8,340 nt of DNA from positions 1-8,340 of the forward strand of contig CAKTNS010000068.1 in the NCBI GenBank assembly GCA_934589225.1, written 5' to 3'. The DNA is from an uncultured Oscillospiraceae bacterium (GTDB taxonomy: Bacteria > Bacillota > Clostridia > Oscillospirales > Oscillospiraceae). The notes under the pieces are model-generated. The model worked only from the letters and a program-made list of their open reading frames with translations, was not told where the DNA came from and did not search any database. The number at the start of each line of letters is the position of its first letter. Positions within the stretch are counted from its first letter, which is position 1. The translations under genes and the position numbers were made by a program. Of this stretch, positions 1 to 6,364 are shown piece by piece.

Positions 1-73
1 AAGCACAAATCTATGAAATATCCGAATAATTTCAGGAGAATTTGAGAGTGGAGTGCTTAAGTTGATGACATTA
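1..73. other. A+T-rich edge sequence, possible mobile-element end
   Basis: This stretch is visibly richer in A and T than the rest of the window and encodes nothing convincing. AAGCAC at 1-6 is matched by its inverse complement GTGCTT at 53-58. The TTGATGACATTA at 62-73 resembles sequence I associate with insertion-sequence ends in Clostridia, but I cannot confirm that by reading alone. It stops where the repeat at 74-134 begins. It may be the tail of an element lying left of the window, or plain intergenic DNA. Confidence 0.2.
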
Positions 74-134
74 CCCCGAAGGGGAAGGTTATGGGTGCTC
101 CATTCTGCCGCACGGGTTGTATTCGGGCGGTGGG
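74..134 (+). repeat. Composite REP-like repeat, copy D
   Basis: The copy starts with a small hairpin, CCCC-GAA-GGGG (74-84), followed by AAGGTT, a TGGG block and then CCATTC..CCGCACGGGTTGTATTCG (100-125). The same order of blocks occurs in inverse complement at 7639-7693, and the CCGCACGGGTTGTAT core recurs at 8158-8172 and 8248-8262. The core is itself a short stem-loop in the other copies (CAACC-GCACG-GGTTG). Here the AA of that stem is TG, so the stem is broken. It lies just beyond the terminator of the importer operon and is a non-coding dispersed repeat. Confidence 0.7.
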
Positions 135-135
135 C

Positions 136-165
136 AAAAAAATTCCCGGAGGGGGTTCCTCCGGG
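136..165 (-). terminator. Intrinsic terminator of the importer operon
   Basis: Read on the minus strand, this is an 8-bp perfect stem CCCGGAGG / CCTCCGGG with a 5-nt loop, followed at once by AA and a run of seven T (the A run at 136-142 on the plus strand). It begins 9 bases after the stop codon of the binding-protein gene. Stem, short loop and U-tract are all present, so this is a textbook Rho-independent terminator for the leftward transcript. Confidence 0.93.
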
Positions 166-174
166 GATTTGTGG

Positions 175-969
175 TTATTTGCTGGAGATGTCGGCGCCAA
201 AGTACTTGCCCGAAAGCTCCGTCAGGGTGCCGTCGGTGCGCAGGTCTTCGATGGCTTTGTTGACGGCTTCCCGCAGGGCGGCGGCGGAGTCGCTTTTTTG
301 CATGGGGATGGCGATCTCGTTGGCATCCGGGGCGAAGGCCACGATCTGGATGTCCGCATCCGGGTGCTGGGACAGGTAATCGTAGAAAGACACGTCGGCA
401 TTCAGGGTGGCATCTGCCCGGCCCTGGAGAACCATCTGGATGGTTTCGTCCAGGGTGTCTACCCCGGAGCAGGTGGCACCGTACTGCTCTGCCAACTCCA
501 TATAGGTGCTGCCGATGGAGTTGGCGGTGGTCTTGCCCTTCAGGTCCTCAAAGGAGTGGATGGTGTCGTTGTCTTTCCGGGTCACCAGGGCGGTGCGGAT
601 GTAGGCGTAAGGGGTGGAGAAGTCGTAGGACTGCTTCCGGCTGTCGGTGATGTCCACGCCGTTGATGACCATGTCATACCGGCCCGCTTCCACACCGGCC
701 AAAAGGCCGTCCCACTCGCCCTCAATAAAGGTGGCCTTCACGCCCAGCTTTTCGGCAATGGCCTTGCCTACTTCCACGTCATAGCCAACCAGGGTGCCGG
801 CATCGTCGTGGAAGGACCAGGGAGCCCAGTTGCCTTCCAGGGCGATGACCATTTCGCCCTTATTCTTGATGGACTCCAGCCGGTCGGCGGTGGTGTCTTT
901 CTTGCCGCAGGCGGCCAGAAGGGCCGCGGCGGACAGGGCCAGGGCGGCCAGACAAATCAACTTTTTCAT
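175..969 (-). CDS. Amino acid ABC transporter substrate-binding lipoprotein
   Basis: This 264-residue protein is the extracytoplasmic receptor of an amino acid importer. It opens with a lipoprotein signal: MKK, a hydrophobic stretch, and the lipobox LLAAC with the lipidated cysteine at residue 21. The mature part follows the family 3 binding-protein (SBP_bac_3) plan: an ALEGNWAPWSF ligand strand (43-53), VGYDVEVGKAIAEKLG (61-76), EWDGLLAGVEAGRYD (85-99), the binding motif DITDSRKQ (106-113) with DFSTPY (116-121), and later a GRADATLN segment. Residues such as DVEVGKAIAEKLG and the QHPDADIQ segment resemble cystine-type receptors (TcyA/FliY group), so cystine or a related polar amino acid is my best guess for the ligand, at moderate confidence. 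The ATG is preceded by AGGAGGAA and overlaps the stop of the ATPase gene by 4 bp (ATGA), which suggests coupled translation. It is the last gene before the terminator. Confidence 0.93.
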   Translation of the reverse strand: MKKLICLAALALSAAALLAACGKKDTTADRLESIKNKGEMVIALEGNWAPWSFHDDAGTLVGYDVEVGKAIAEKLGVKATFIEGEWDGLLAGVEAGRYDMVINGVDITDSRKQSYDFSTPYAYIRTALVTRKDNDTIHSFEDLKGKTTANSIGSTYMELAEQYGATCSGVDTLDETIQMVLQGRADATLNADVSFYDYLSQHPDADIQIVAFAPDANEIAIPMQKSDSAAALREAVNKAIEDLRTDGTLTELSGKYFGADISSK

Positions 970-1739
970 TGCGATTCCTCCTGTTGCTTTTGGGGATGCT
1001 CCCCCAGAATGGTTTGCAGGAAGGCCCGGGAGCGCTCCTGCTTGGGGTGTTCAAAAAATTCCTCCGGGGTGCTTTCTCCCTGGATCACCCCGTCCTCCAT
1101 AAAGACCACTTTGGTAGAGACGTTTCTGGCGAAATTCATCTCGTGGGTCACCACCAGCATGGTCATACCCTCTTTCGCCAGCTGCCGCATGACAGACAGC
1201 ACCTCCACCGTCAGCTCCGGGTCAAGGGCGGAGGTGGGCTCGTCAAAGAGGATGATCTCCGGCTCCGTGGCCAGGCCCCGGGCGATGGCCACCCGCTGCT
1301 GCTGGCCGCCGGAGAGCTGGCTGGGATAGAAGGAGGCCCGGTCCTCCATGCCCACCTTCCGGAGCATTTTCATACCCACATCCTCTGCCTGGGCCTTGGG
1401 CATCTTCCGGGCGACGATCAGCCCTTCGGTGACGTTTTGCAGGGCGGTTTTGTTCCGGAACAGGTTATAGTTCTGGAACACAAAGGCGGTTTTCTTCCGC
1501 AGCCGGGCAATGTCTGCTTTGGAGGCCCCATGGAGGGGGAAGACCTGGCCGTCAAAGACCAGCTCCCCCTGGTCGGCAGTCTCCAAAAAATTGATGCACC
1601 GCAGAAGGGTGGTTTTTCCCGAGCCACTTTTGCCCAGAATGGCCACCACGTCCCCTTTGTTCACCTCCAGGCTTACGCCCTTCAGGACCTCCAGGCCGTC
1701 AAAGGCCTTGTGTACATTTTTGATTTCCAGCATTGCCAT
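966..1739 (-). CDS. Amino acid ABC transporter ATP-binding protein
   Basis: This 257-residue cytoplasmic ATPase powers the importer. All nucleotide-binding motifs are intact: Walker A GKSGSGKT (36-43), Q-loop glutamine at 89 (VFQN), signature LSGGQQQR (142-149), Walker B IILFDEP with the catalytic glutamate (162-168), the D-loop SALD (170-173), and the switch histidine in VVTHE (196-200). Length and sequence fit the GlnQ/TcyC/HisP group of polar amino acid ATPases. The start chosen is the first ATG, reading MAMLEIKN. The ATG two codons later (MLEIKN) is equally plausible, because the upstream GGGGCGG is a poor ribosome site for either. It begins 3 bp after the permease stop and overlaps the receptor gene by 4 bp. 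Confidence 0.95.
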   Translation of the reverse strand: MAMLEIKNVHKAFDGLEVLKGVSLEVNKGDVVAILGKSGSGKTTLLRCINFLETADQGELVFDGQVFPLHGASKADIARLRKKTAFVFQNYNLFRNKTALQNVTEGLIVARKMPKAQAEDVGMKMLRKVGMEDRASFYPSQLSGGQQQRVAIARGLATEPEIILFDEPTSALDPELTVEVLSVMRQLAKEGMTMLVVTHEMNFARNVSTKVVFMEDGVIQGESTPEEFFEHPKQERSRAFLQTILGEHPQKQQEESQ

Positions 1740-1742
1740 GGC

Positions 1743-2411
1743 TTACACCGCCCCGTAAGAATTGAGTTTCTTTTCCCCGATGCTTTGCAGCTTGGTCAGC
1801 ACCGTGCAGAACAGCAGATAAATAAGGGCCACCTCGATGTACAGGGCCAGATGCTCATAATACCGGGAGGCGATGCGCTGGGTCACCATGAACATTTCCA
1901 TCACCGTGATATTGGCGGCAAGAGACGTGTCCTTGACCATGGAGATCAGGTTATTGGACAGCGAGGGGAAGGCCGTCCGCAAAGCCTGGGGCAGGACGAT
2001 GCGCCTCATGACCTGCATATAGCTCATGCCCACGCAGTACCCGGCCTCCAGCTGCCCCTTGGGCACGGATTCCAGAGCCGCCCGGATGGTCTCGGCGCAG
2101 TAGGCCCCCTCGTTGACGGAAAACACCAGCACCGCCGAGGGGAAGGGGGGCAGGAGAATTCCCAAATTCGGCAGGCCGTAAAAAATCACATACAGCTGTA
2201 CAAGCAAGGGGGTTCCCCGAACCACCCAGATATAAAACCGTGCCAGGTGCTTCAGAACCTTCACATTGGCAAACTGCACCATGGCAGTGACCACGGCAAT
2301 GACCATGGCCAGGGAAAAGGAGATCACGGTCAAAGGAATGGTCATGGTCAGGCCTGGCAGCAGAATTTTGGGAAAGGAATCCAGCAGGATTCCCAGCAGT
2401 CTCTGATTCAA
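1743..2411 (-). CDS. Amino acid ABC transporter permease
   Basis: This 222-residue membrane protein belongs to the HisM/GlnP family of polar amino acid permeases. It has a first hydrophobic segment around 15-45, RGTPLLVQLYVIFYG (65-79), another hydrophobic stretch near 85-100, and a C-terminal hydrophobic segment around 189-205. The cytoplasmic EAA loop that docks on the ATPase is clear: EAGYCVGMS followed by RRIVLPQALR (122-145). One permease gene is present, so the channel is probably a homodimer. The start is TTG: AGGAGG lies 6 nt upstream, and no ATG fits that ribosome site. The gene begins 15 bp after the ATP-grasp stop codon, with its ribosome site in that gap, so the two are very likely cotranscribed. 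Confidence 0.94.
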   Translation of the reverse strand: MNQRLLGILLDSFPKILLPGLTMTIPLTVISFSLAMVIAVVTAMVQFANVKVLKHLARFYIWVVRGTPLLVQLYVIFYGLPNLGILLPPFPSAVLVFSVNEGAYCAETIRAALESVPKGQLEAGYCVGMSYMQVMRRIVLPQALRTAFPSLSNNLISMVKDTSLAANITVMEMFMVTQRIASRYYEHLALYIEVALIYLLFCTVLTKLQSIGEKKLNSYGAV

Positions 2412-2417
2412 AGAATG

Positions 2418-2423
2418 CCTCCT
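2418..2423 (-). promoter_or_regulatory. Ribosome binding site fixing a TTG start
   Basis: AGGAGG on the minus strand, 6 nt before the TTG at 2411-2409. It is a full consensus Shine-Dalgarno placed in the 15-bp gap between the ATP-grasp stop and the permease. It decides the start codon of the permease. Confidence 0.85.
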
Positions 2424-2426
2424 TTT

Positions 2427-3617
2427 TTACAACCGGTCCGACAAATCTCGGTAAAATTCTTTCATTTCTTCTTCCGTATCGAAGTTGCCCACATACATCT
2501 GGTTGGCCATGGCCCCGGAAAGGGCATCGGGGATGCGGCCGTTCATGACGATGTGTCCGGCGTATTTCATCATGATCTCGTAGTCGTCCAGGCGATAGCG
2601 GTTGCCGTCCCGGCGGCCATAGAAGGCGCAGAAGTGGTGCTTGCCCGTGGGCTTGGTGTTGCAGTCAAAGCAGACCATGTCCGCCCAGATTTTATACACG
2701 TCCGTCTCCTGGCTGTAGTTGTACATATCCGGGGTGTAGCCACCGGCGGGGCGCATGTTGACTTCCAGGCCCAGCACGTCTCCGGCCTTGCCCAGGCCCT
2801 CCTGGTCCTCCGAGAGAATGAAGAACTCCAGGTGGATGAACCGGCTCTTGACCCCGAAGGAGCGCACCGTCCGCAGACCGGCGGAGCGGATGTTCTCCGG
2901 CAGATCTTTTACCAGGTAGTACACGGAATCCAGATTGTTATTCACCGTATCCATCAGGGAGAAGGGGGTGATGTTGCCGGACTCAAACAGGGGCTGGCCC
3001 TTGGAGTCCACAATGGCATCATAGGTCTGGACATAGCCCCGGACGTACTCCTCCATGATATAGACCTGGTCGTCCTTGTGCTCTAAGAAAAAGGCCAGAT
3101 CCTCGTCGGAGGAGAGCTTGTAGGTGTTGTTGGCCCCTACGCCGTCGTCGGGCTTCACCACCACGGGATAGCCCACGGTGTGGGCAAACTCCAGGCTGTC
3201 TTCCAGCCCCTCCACCAGATGATACCGGGCGGTGGGGATACCGGCCTTGGCGTAATATTCCTTCATGGCAGACTTATACTTGATTTTCCGCATGTCCGGC
3301 ACCTTGGGGCCGGTGGTGATGTTGAACTCCGTCCGCAGCCGGGCATCCCGCATGAGCCAGTATTCGTTGTTGGATTCCAGCCAGTCGATTTTGCCGTATT
3401 TGAAGGTGAAGAAGGCCACGGCCTTGAAGACCTCGTCATAGTTTTCCAGGGACGATACCTTATAATATTCGTCCAGGCTGTCCCGGAGCTCCTGCAGCAG
3501 GTTTTCATAGGGGCTGTCACCGATGCCCAGAACCCGCATGCCGTTCTTTTTCAGCTCCGCGCAGAATTTCCAGTAGGTCATGGGGAAATTCGGGGAAATG
3601 AAAATAAAGTTTTTCAT
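2427..3617 (-). CDS. ATP-grasp domain ligase (carboxylate-amine ligase type)
   Basis: This 396-residue cytoplasmic protein carries an ATP-grasp fold, which joins a carboxylate (via an acyl-phosphate) to an amine or thiol. The N-terminal pre-ATP-grasp domain opens MKNFIFISPNFP and has a Rossmann-like GIGDSPYENL (31-40). The helix before the fold reads KYKSAMKEYYAKAGIPTARY (113-132). Next come the ATP-binding lysine in VVVKPDDGVGANN (152-164), the adenine-side EEYVRG (189-194), and metal ligands in HLEFF (262-266) and GLEVNMRPAGG (283-293). The substrate is not evident, and I know no characterised protein it matches closely. The start is the ATG at 3617, since the frame can be read 68 codons further upstream only by translating a palindromic repeat. 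Its ribosome site is weak (GAGAG, about 10 nt upstream). The importer genes follow 15 bp later, suggesting a functional link. Confidence 0.88.
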   Translation of the reverse strand: MKNFIFISPNFPMTYWKFCAELKKNGMRVLGIGDSPYENLLQELRDSLDEYYKVSSLENYDEVFKAVAFFTFKYGKIDWLESNNEYWLMRDARLRTEFNITTGPKVPDMRKIKYKSAMKEYYAKAGIPTARYHLVEGLEDSLEFAHTVGYPVVVKPDDGVGANNTYKLSSDEDLAFFLEHKDDQVYIMEEYVRGYVQTYDAIVDSKGQPLFESGNITPFSLMDTVNNNLDSVYYLVKDLPENIRSAGLRTVRSFGVKSRFIHLEFFILSEDQEGLGKAGDVLGLEVNMRPAGGYTPDMYNYSQETDVYKIWADMVCFDCNTKPTGKHHFCAFYGRRDGNRYRLDDYEIMMKYAGHIVMNGRIPDALSGAMANQMYVGNFDTEEEMKEFYRDLSDRL

Positions 3618-3641
3618 CTGTGATCGTCTCTCTTTCTCTAA

Positions 3642-3867
3642 TAGGGAAGCTCTGATTAAATCGGCAAGAGCTGACGGCGAAAGATTTTGGCTCCAGGCAA
3701 GGTTTGGAAAATGAGGGAATACTTTGTGTACCCGCAAGGGGTATGCCGCATCCGTAAGCCAGCTTGCGCTGGCAACGGCTGCGCTATATTTCCCATTTTT
3801 CAAACCGCAGTCTGGGGGCAAAAGATTCGCCGCTCAGCCGCAGACGAATTATTCAGAGTTTCCCTTA
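3642..3867. repeat. MITE-like palindromic element, about 225 bp
   Basis: The ends are inverted copies: AGGGAAGCTCTGATTAA at 3643-3659 against AGGGAAACTCTGAATAA read inward from 3866. The similarity continues inward for roughly 80 bp on each side, with blocks such as GGCGAA and GGTTTGRAAAATG in both arms. The centre holds a perfect stem-loop, GCCAGC-TTGC-GCTGGC (3758-3773). There is no transposase gene. The bases just outside are TAAT on the left and TAGT on the right, so any target duplication is short and imperfect. It lies 6 bp after the hydrolase stop and 24 bp before the ATP-grasp start, inside the presumed operon. In RNA it would fold into a long imperfect hairpin that could slow, stop or process the transcript. 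I recall similar sequence as a dispersed repeat in Oscillospiraceae; this is memory, not a search. Confidence 0.82.
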
Positions 3868-3873
3868 GTTTCC

Positions 3874-4626
3874 TTATCCCAGTAACCAGGGAAGGTAGGT
3901 CTGCACCATCTTGTGCCACCAGGGCCAGTCGTGGTTTACGTCATACCCCCAGTATTCAAACCGGGTGTGGATGCCCTTCCGGCAGCACACCTCGTCCAAC
4001 CGCCGGGTGGATTCCAAAAGCACATCCTCCCAGGCCCCCTGGCCTACCACAATGAGGGATTTCTGGCTGTTATACAGCCCCATATAGGGGTGGTCGGCGG
4101 GCATGTTGTTAAGGTAATATACCGGGCAGTTGTTGTAGACCAGGTCGTCACAGTAGTCCCCAAAGAATTCCTTGTTGTCATACAGGCCGGAAATGGCGAA
4201 GCAGCTGTCAAACAGGTCCGGGCGGCGGTAATAGAGGTTGGCGGCGTGCATGGCGCCCATGGAGCAGCCGAAGGTCATGATGCCCTTCTGCCAGGCACCG
4301 GCTTCGTCCTGGAGCCGCCAGATTTCCGGCACCAGCTCATCTACAATATAGTGATACCACCGCTCGTGGTTTTCGATGCGATAGCGGTTGTCCCAGCCCA
4401 TGGCCGCCCAGGCTTCATTGTCAATGGAGTCGGCACAGTAGACGGTGCAGCAGCCGCTGTCGATCCAGGGTGACCAGGTGGCGGGCATGTTGTTGCCCCC
4501 AAAGTCAAAAAACCTGCCCCCCTGGCAGGGGAAGAACAGCACCGGCTTCCCGCCGGAGCCAAAAACCTGATACTCCATATCCCGGTTTAAACAGTTGCTG
4601 TAATGCTTGAATGTACGTACTTCCAT
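3874..4626 (-). CDS. Alpha/beta-hydrolase, putative esterase (second of pair)
   Basis: This 250-residue serine hydrolase is of the putative-esterase type (PF00756-like, resembling COG4947). The nucleophile elbow is FGCSMGAMHA with serine 122. The C-terminal catalytic histidine is in DVNHDWPWW (histidine 232), and the acid is probably in the GQGAWED segment (195-201). An oxyanion-side loop reads FFPCQGGRFFDFGG (31-44). There is no signal peptide, so it should act in the cytoplasm. The start chosen is the ATG at 4626, because GGAG sits 9 nt upstream; an ATG at 4671 would overlap the previous gene and lacks such a site. It follows the first hydrolase by 29 bp. It could cleave or form an ester, thioester or amide. 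The substrate is unknown. Confidence 0.88.
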   Translation of the reverse strand: MEVRTFKHYSNCLNRDMEYQVFGSGGKPVLFFPCQGGRFFDFGGNNMPATWSPWIDSGCCTVYCADSIDNEAWAAMGWDNRYRIENHERWYHYIVDELVPEIWRLQDEAGAWQKGIMTFGCSMGAMHAANLYYRRPDLFDSCFAISGLYDNKEFFGDYCDDLVYNNCPVYYLNNMPADHPYMGLYNSQKSLIVVGQGAWEDVLLESTRRLDEVCCRKGIHTRFEYWGYDVNHDWPWWHKMVQTYLPWLLG

Positions 4627-4655
4627 AATCCCAACTCCGTATAAAAATTGTATAA

Positions 4656-5411
4656 TTATACCCCCAGGCACTCCATGAAGATGGGGACCTGCTTGGCCCA
4701 GCTGGCCTCGCAGTGGGTGCCCCCGGGGACGATGCGCATGGTGAGGTCCACCCGCTTGGTCATCAGCAGGTGGCTGGTGGAAAAAATGGACTCGGCGTTG
4801 GCGGGATGGTTGAACATCTCCTTGGCACCGTAGTCTAAGTAAATGCAGGTATCCCGGCGGATGTTGGACCGGGCGATGAGCTCCAGCATTTTCCCCGGGG
4901 CCACCCAGATGCTGGGGCTGAGGCAGGCCGCCCGCTGGAAGACCTGGTTAAAGGCGGTGACGGCGTAAAGGGCCATGAGCCCCCCCATGGAGGAACCGGC
5001 GATCAGGGTGTTCTTCCGGTCGGGAAGGGTTCGGAACTCTCTGTCGATCATGGGCTTCAGTTCTTTGATGAGCCAGAGCATATACTGCTTGCCTTTCCCC
5101 CTGATATGGCCCAGCTCCGGGGCGTCAAAGGTGAAGGGGGCGTATTCTTCCAGCCGCCCGTTGCCCTCCCGGTTGCACTCGATGCCCACCAGAATCAGGT
5201 CCTTTTGGCTTTGCTCCATGTAGTCGTTCATGCCCCAGGAGGTGCCGTAGGTGGCATCCTGGTCAAAGAAGACGTTGTGGCCGTCAAAGAAATACATGAC
5301 GGGGTACCGGCGCTCCGGCTCCCGGTCGTAGGAATCGGGAAGGTAGACATAGCCCCGGCGCAGATTGTCGCCGGAGAGCTGGGGAATGGTCAAGTCCCAA
5401 GTAATTACCAT
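4656..5411 (-). CDS. Alpha/beta-hydrolase, putative esterase (first of pair)
   Basis: This 251-residue serine hydrolase belongs to the esterase D / enterochelin-esterase-like group (PF00756, COG2819-like). An N-terminal strand region reads RRGYVYLPDSYDRE (18-31). RYPVMYFFDGHNVFFD (35-50) is typical of the family's first core strands. The nucleophile elbow is IAGSSMGGLMA with serine 141, the acid is likely aspartate 193 in YLDYGAKE, and the histidine is 233 in GGTHCEASW. No signal peptide is seen, so it is probably cytoplasmic. GGAGG lies 7 nt before the ATG, and a strong promoter is about 55 bp upstream, making it the first gene of the run. It resembles its downstream neighbour only in fold and active-site plan, so the two are not a recent duplication. 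Confidence 0.9.
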   Translation of the reverse strand: MVITWDLTIPQLSGDNLRRGYVYLPDSYDREPERRYPVMYFFDGHNVFFDQDATYGTSWGMNDYMEQSQKDLILVGIECNREGNGRLEEYAPFTFDAPELGHIRGKGKQYMLWLIKELKPMIDREFRTLPDRKNTLIAGSSMGGLMALYAVTAFNQVFQRAACLSPSIWVAPGKMLELIARSNIRRDTCIYLDYGAKEMFNHPANAESIFSTSHLLMTKRVDLTMRIVPGGTHCEASWAKQVPIFMECLGV

Positions 5412-5425
5412 AAATAGGCCTCCTG

Positions 5426-5460
5426 GGAAAACGGGCGGGGGAAAACCCCGGGCATTTTCC
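5426..5460 (-). promoter_or_regulatory. Leader hairpin at the 5' end of the hydrolase transcript
   Basis: On the minus strand GGAAAA (5460-5455) pairs with TTTTCC (5431-5426), and inside this a second stem GGGG-TTTT-CCCC (5449-5438) can form. From the spacing of the -10 box, transcription should begin at about 5461-5459, so this hairpin would be the very start of the mRNA. It ends a few bases before the GGAGG ribosome site. Such a structure could protect the 5' end or tune translation. It lacks a U-tract and is too small for a riboswitch. Confidence 0.45.
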
Positions 5461-5465
5461 TAAAT

Positions 5466-5494
5466 AGTATAGGTTTTAAAAAGTTGTTTGTCAA
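5466..5494 (-). promoter_or_regulatory. Sigma-A-type promoter of the hydrolase/ligase/importer run
   Basis: On the minus strand a perfect -35 TTGACA (5494-5489) and a -10 TATACT (5471-5466) are separated by exactly 17 bp. The spacer is rich in A and T within otherwise GC-rich DNA. It points at the first hydrolase gene, whose ATG is 55 bp past the -10. This is the strongest promoter-like sequence in the window. Confidence 0.85.
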
Positions 5495-5521
5495 GGAATC
5501 TGAGAGAAACTGTATGTATGC

Positions 5522-5541
5522 TGTGCGCAAAGGGACGCACA
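5522..5541 (-). other. Hairpin after the phosphatase gene, weak terminator candidate
   Basis: A 6-bp stem TGTGCG / CGCACA with an 8-nt loop lies about 35 bp past the phosphatase stop codon. No T-run follows on the minus strand, so it does not meet the usual intrinsic terminator pattern. It is the only candidate end for the mutY transcript in this gap. Without a terminator, the transcript may read through into the hydrolase genes. Confidence 0.3.
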
Positions 5542-5575
5542 CGGTGGACAGATTGTGAATAATGCCTAAACTTGG

Positions 5576-6364
5576 TCAGCGCATTTTGTGGAAGATGGGG
5601 GTGCGGTCCTGGAAGGTGCAGACGTAGCCGAAGATGTCCCCCAGCATTTTGGCGGCATCGCCGCAATACTGCCCCACCCGGTCCGCCCGGTGGGCATCGG
5701 AGCCCACGGTGACGATCTCCCCGCCCAGCTCCTTAAAGCGCCGGAAGAAGTCGATGGTGGGCAGAAACCCCACGCTGCGGTCCACGCCGCTGGTGTTCAT
5801 TTCCAGGCCCTTGCCCTTCCGGGCCAGTGTTCGGAGGATTTCATCCAGCACCTCCCGGTGGGCGTCAAAAGACAGGGGGGCCCGGACGGGATTGTAGGGG
5901 GACTTCATGAGAAAGGTCAGGTGGGCCAGTACGTCAAAATCCTGATGCTCCTGAACCTGCCGCAGGGTGGTCTCCAGGAATCGGCGCTGGGCATCAAAGG
6001 GTATTTTATTCACCCAGTATTCTTTAAAATATACATCGATGCCGTCTACAAAATGGATGCTGCCCAAAACAAAGTCATAGTGCCGCTGGCTGAGCCTTTG
6101 CAATAAAAGGGACTGGTTCCCCTCCGTCAGCCCGAACTCCATGCCCCGTCGGATTTTCAGCCCGGGGATCTCCAGACCCTCATACTCCCGGTTGTAGGTC
6201 CCGACGTCAAACATCATGGTCTGCACCGGGGCCAGAGGGTCAAAATCCACGTGGTCCGTAAAGCAGATCTCTTTCAGCCCCCGGTCCGCGGCGGCCTGGG
6301 CAAGCGTAAGCCCAGAGTCGTGGCCGTCAAAGGAGACGACCGAGTGCATATGATAGTCAAACAT
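5576..6364 (-). CDS. hisJ: PHP-domain phosphatase, histidinol-phosphatase (HisJ) family
   Basis: This 262-residue metal-dependent phosphoesterase shows the full ligand set of the PHP fold: histidines 5 and 7 in DYHMHS, aspartate 37 and histidine 38 in CFTDH, glutamate 76 in RRGMEFG, histidine 104 in GSIHF, histidine 148 in LAHL, and aspartate 223 with histidine 225 in GSDAHR. Length and motif spacing fit the HisJ family, which removes phosphate from L-histidinol phosphate in histidine synthesis. No other his gene is present, so a different phosphate ester is possible. The start is the ATG at 6364: GGAGGAA lies 7 nt upstream inside mutY. The reading frame extends further upstream, but that part is the mutY region read in the wrong frame. 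It overlaps mutY by 8 bp, so the pair is probably translationally coupled. Confidence 0.87.
   Translation of the reverse strand: MFDYHMHSVVSFDGHDSGLTLAQAAADRGLKEICFTDHVDFDPLAPVQTMMFDVGTYNREYEGLEIPGLKIRRGMEFGLTEGNQSLLLQRLSQRHYDFVLGSIHFVDGIDVYFKEYWVNKIPFDAQRRFLETTLRQVQEHQDFDVLAHLTFLMKSPYNPVRAPLSFDAHREVLDEILRTLARKGKGLEMNTSGVDRSVGFLPTIDFFRRFKELGGEIVTVGSDAHRADRVGQYCGDAAKMLGDIFGYVCTFQDRTPIFHKMR

Noticed and set aside
91..1329. Plus-strand open frame of 412 codons opposite the binding protein and ATPase
   Set aside because: It is low-complexity and rich in glycine and valine. It begins inside a dispersed repeat and runs through the terminator, and is the complement shadow of two real genes.
969..3086. 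Very long plus-strand open frame of 705 codons opposite the importer and ligase genes
   Set aside because: It is antisense to four well-supported genes with clear motifs. It is histidine-, glycine- and glutamine-rich, as expected from reading the complement of GC-rich codons, and has no recognisable domain.
3618..3821. A 68-residue N-terminal extension of the ATP-grasp ligase
   Set aside because: It is wholly encoded by the palindromic element. The protein from the ATG at 3617 starts with a typical first beta strand of the pre-ATP-grasp domain.
4648..4662. Internal promoter between the two hydrolases based on TATAAT
   Set aside because: No acceptable -35 box lies 15-19 bp upstream, and the 29-bp gap is well served by the upstream promoter.
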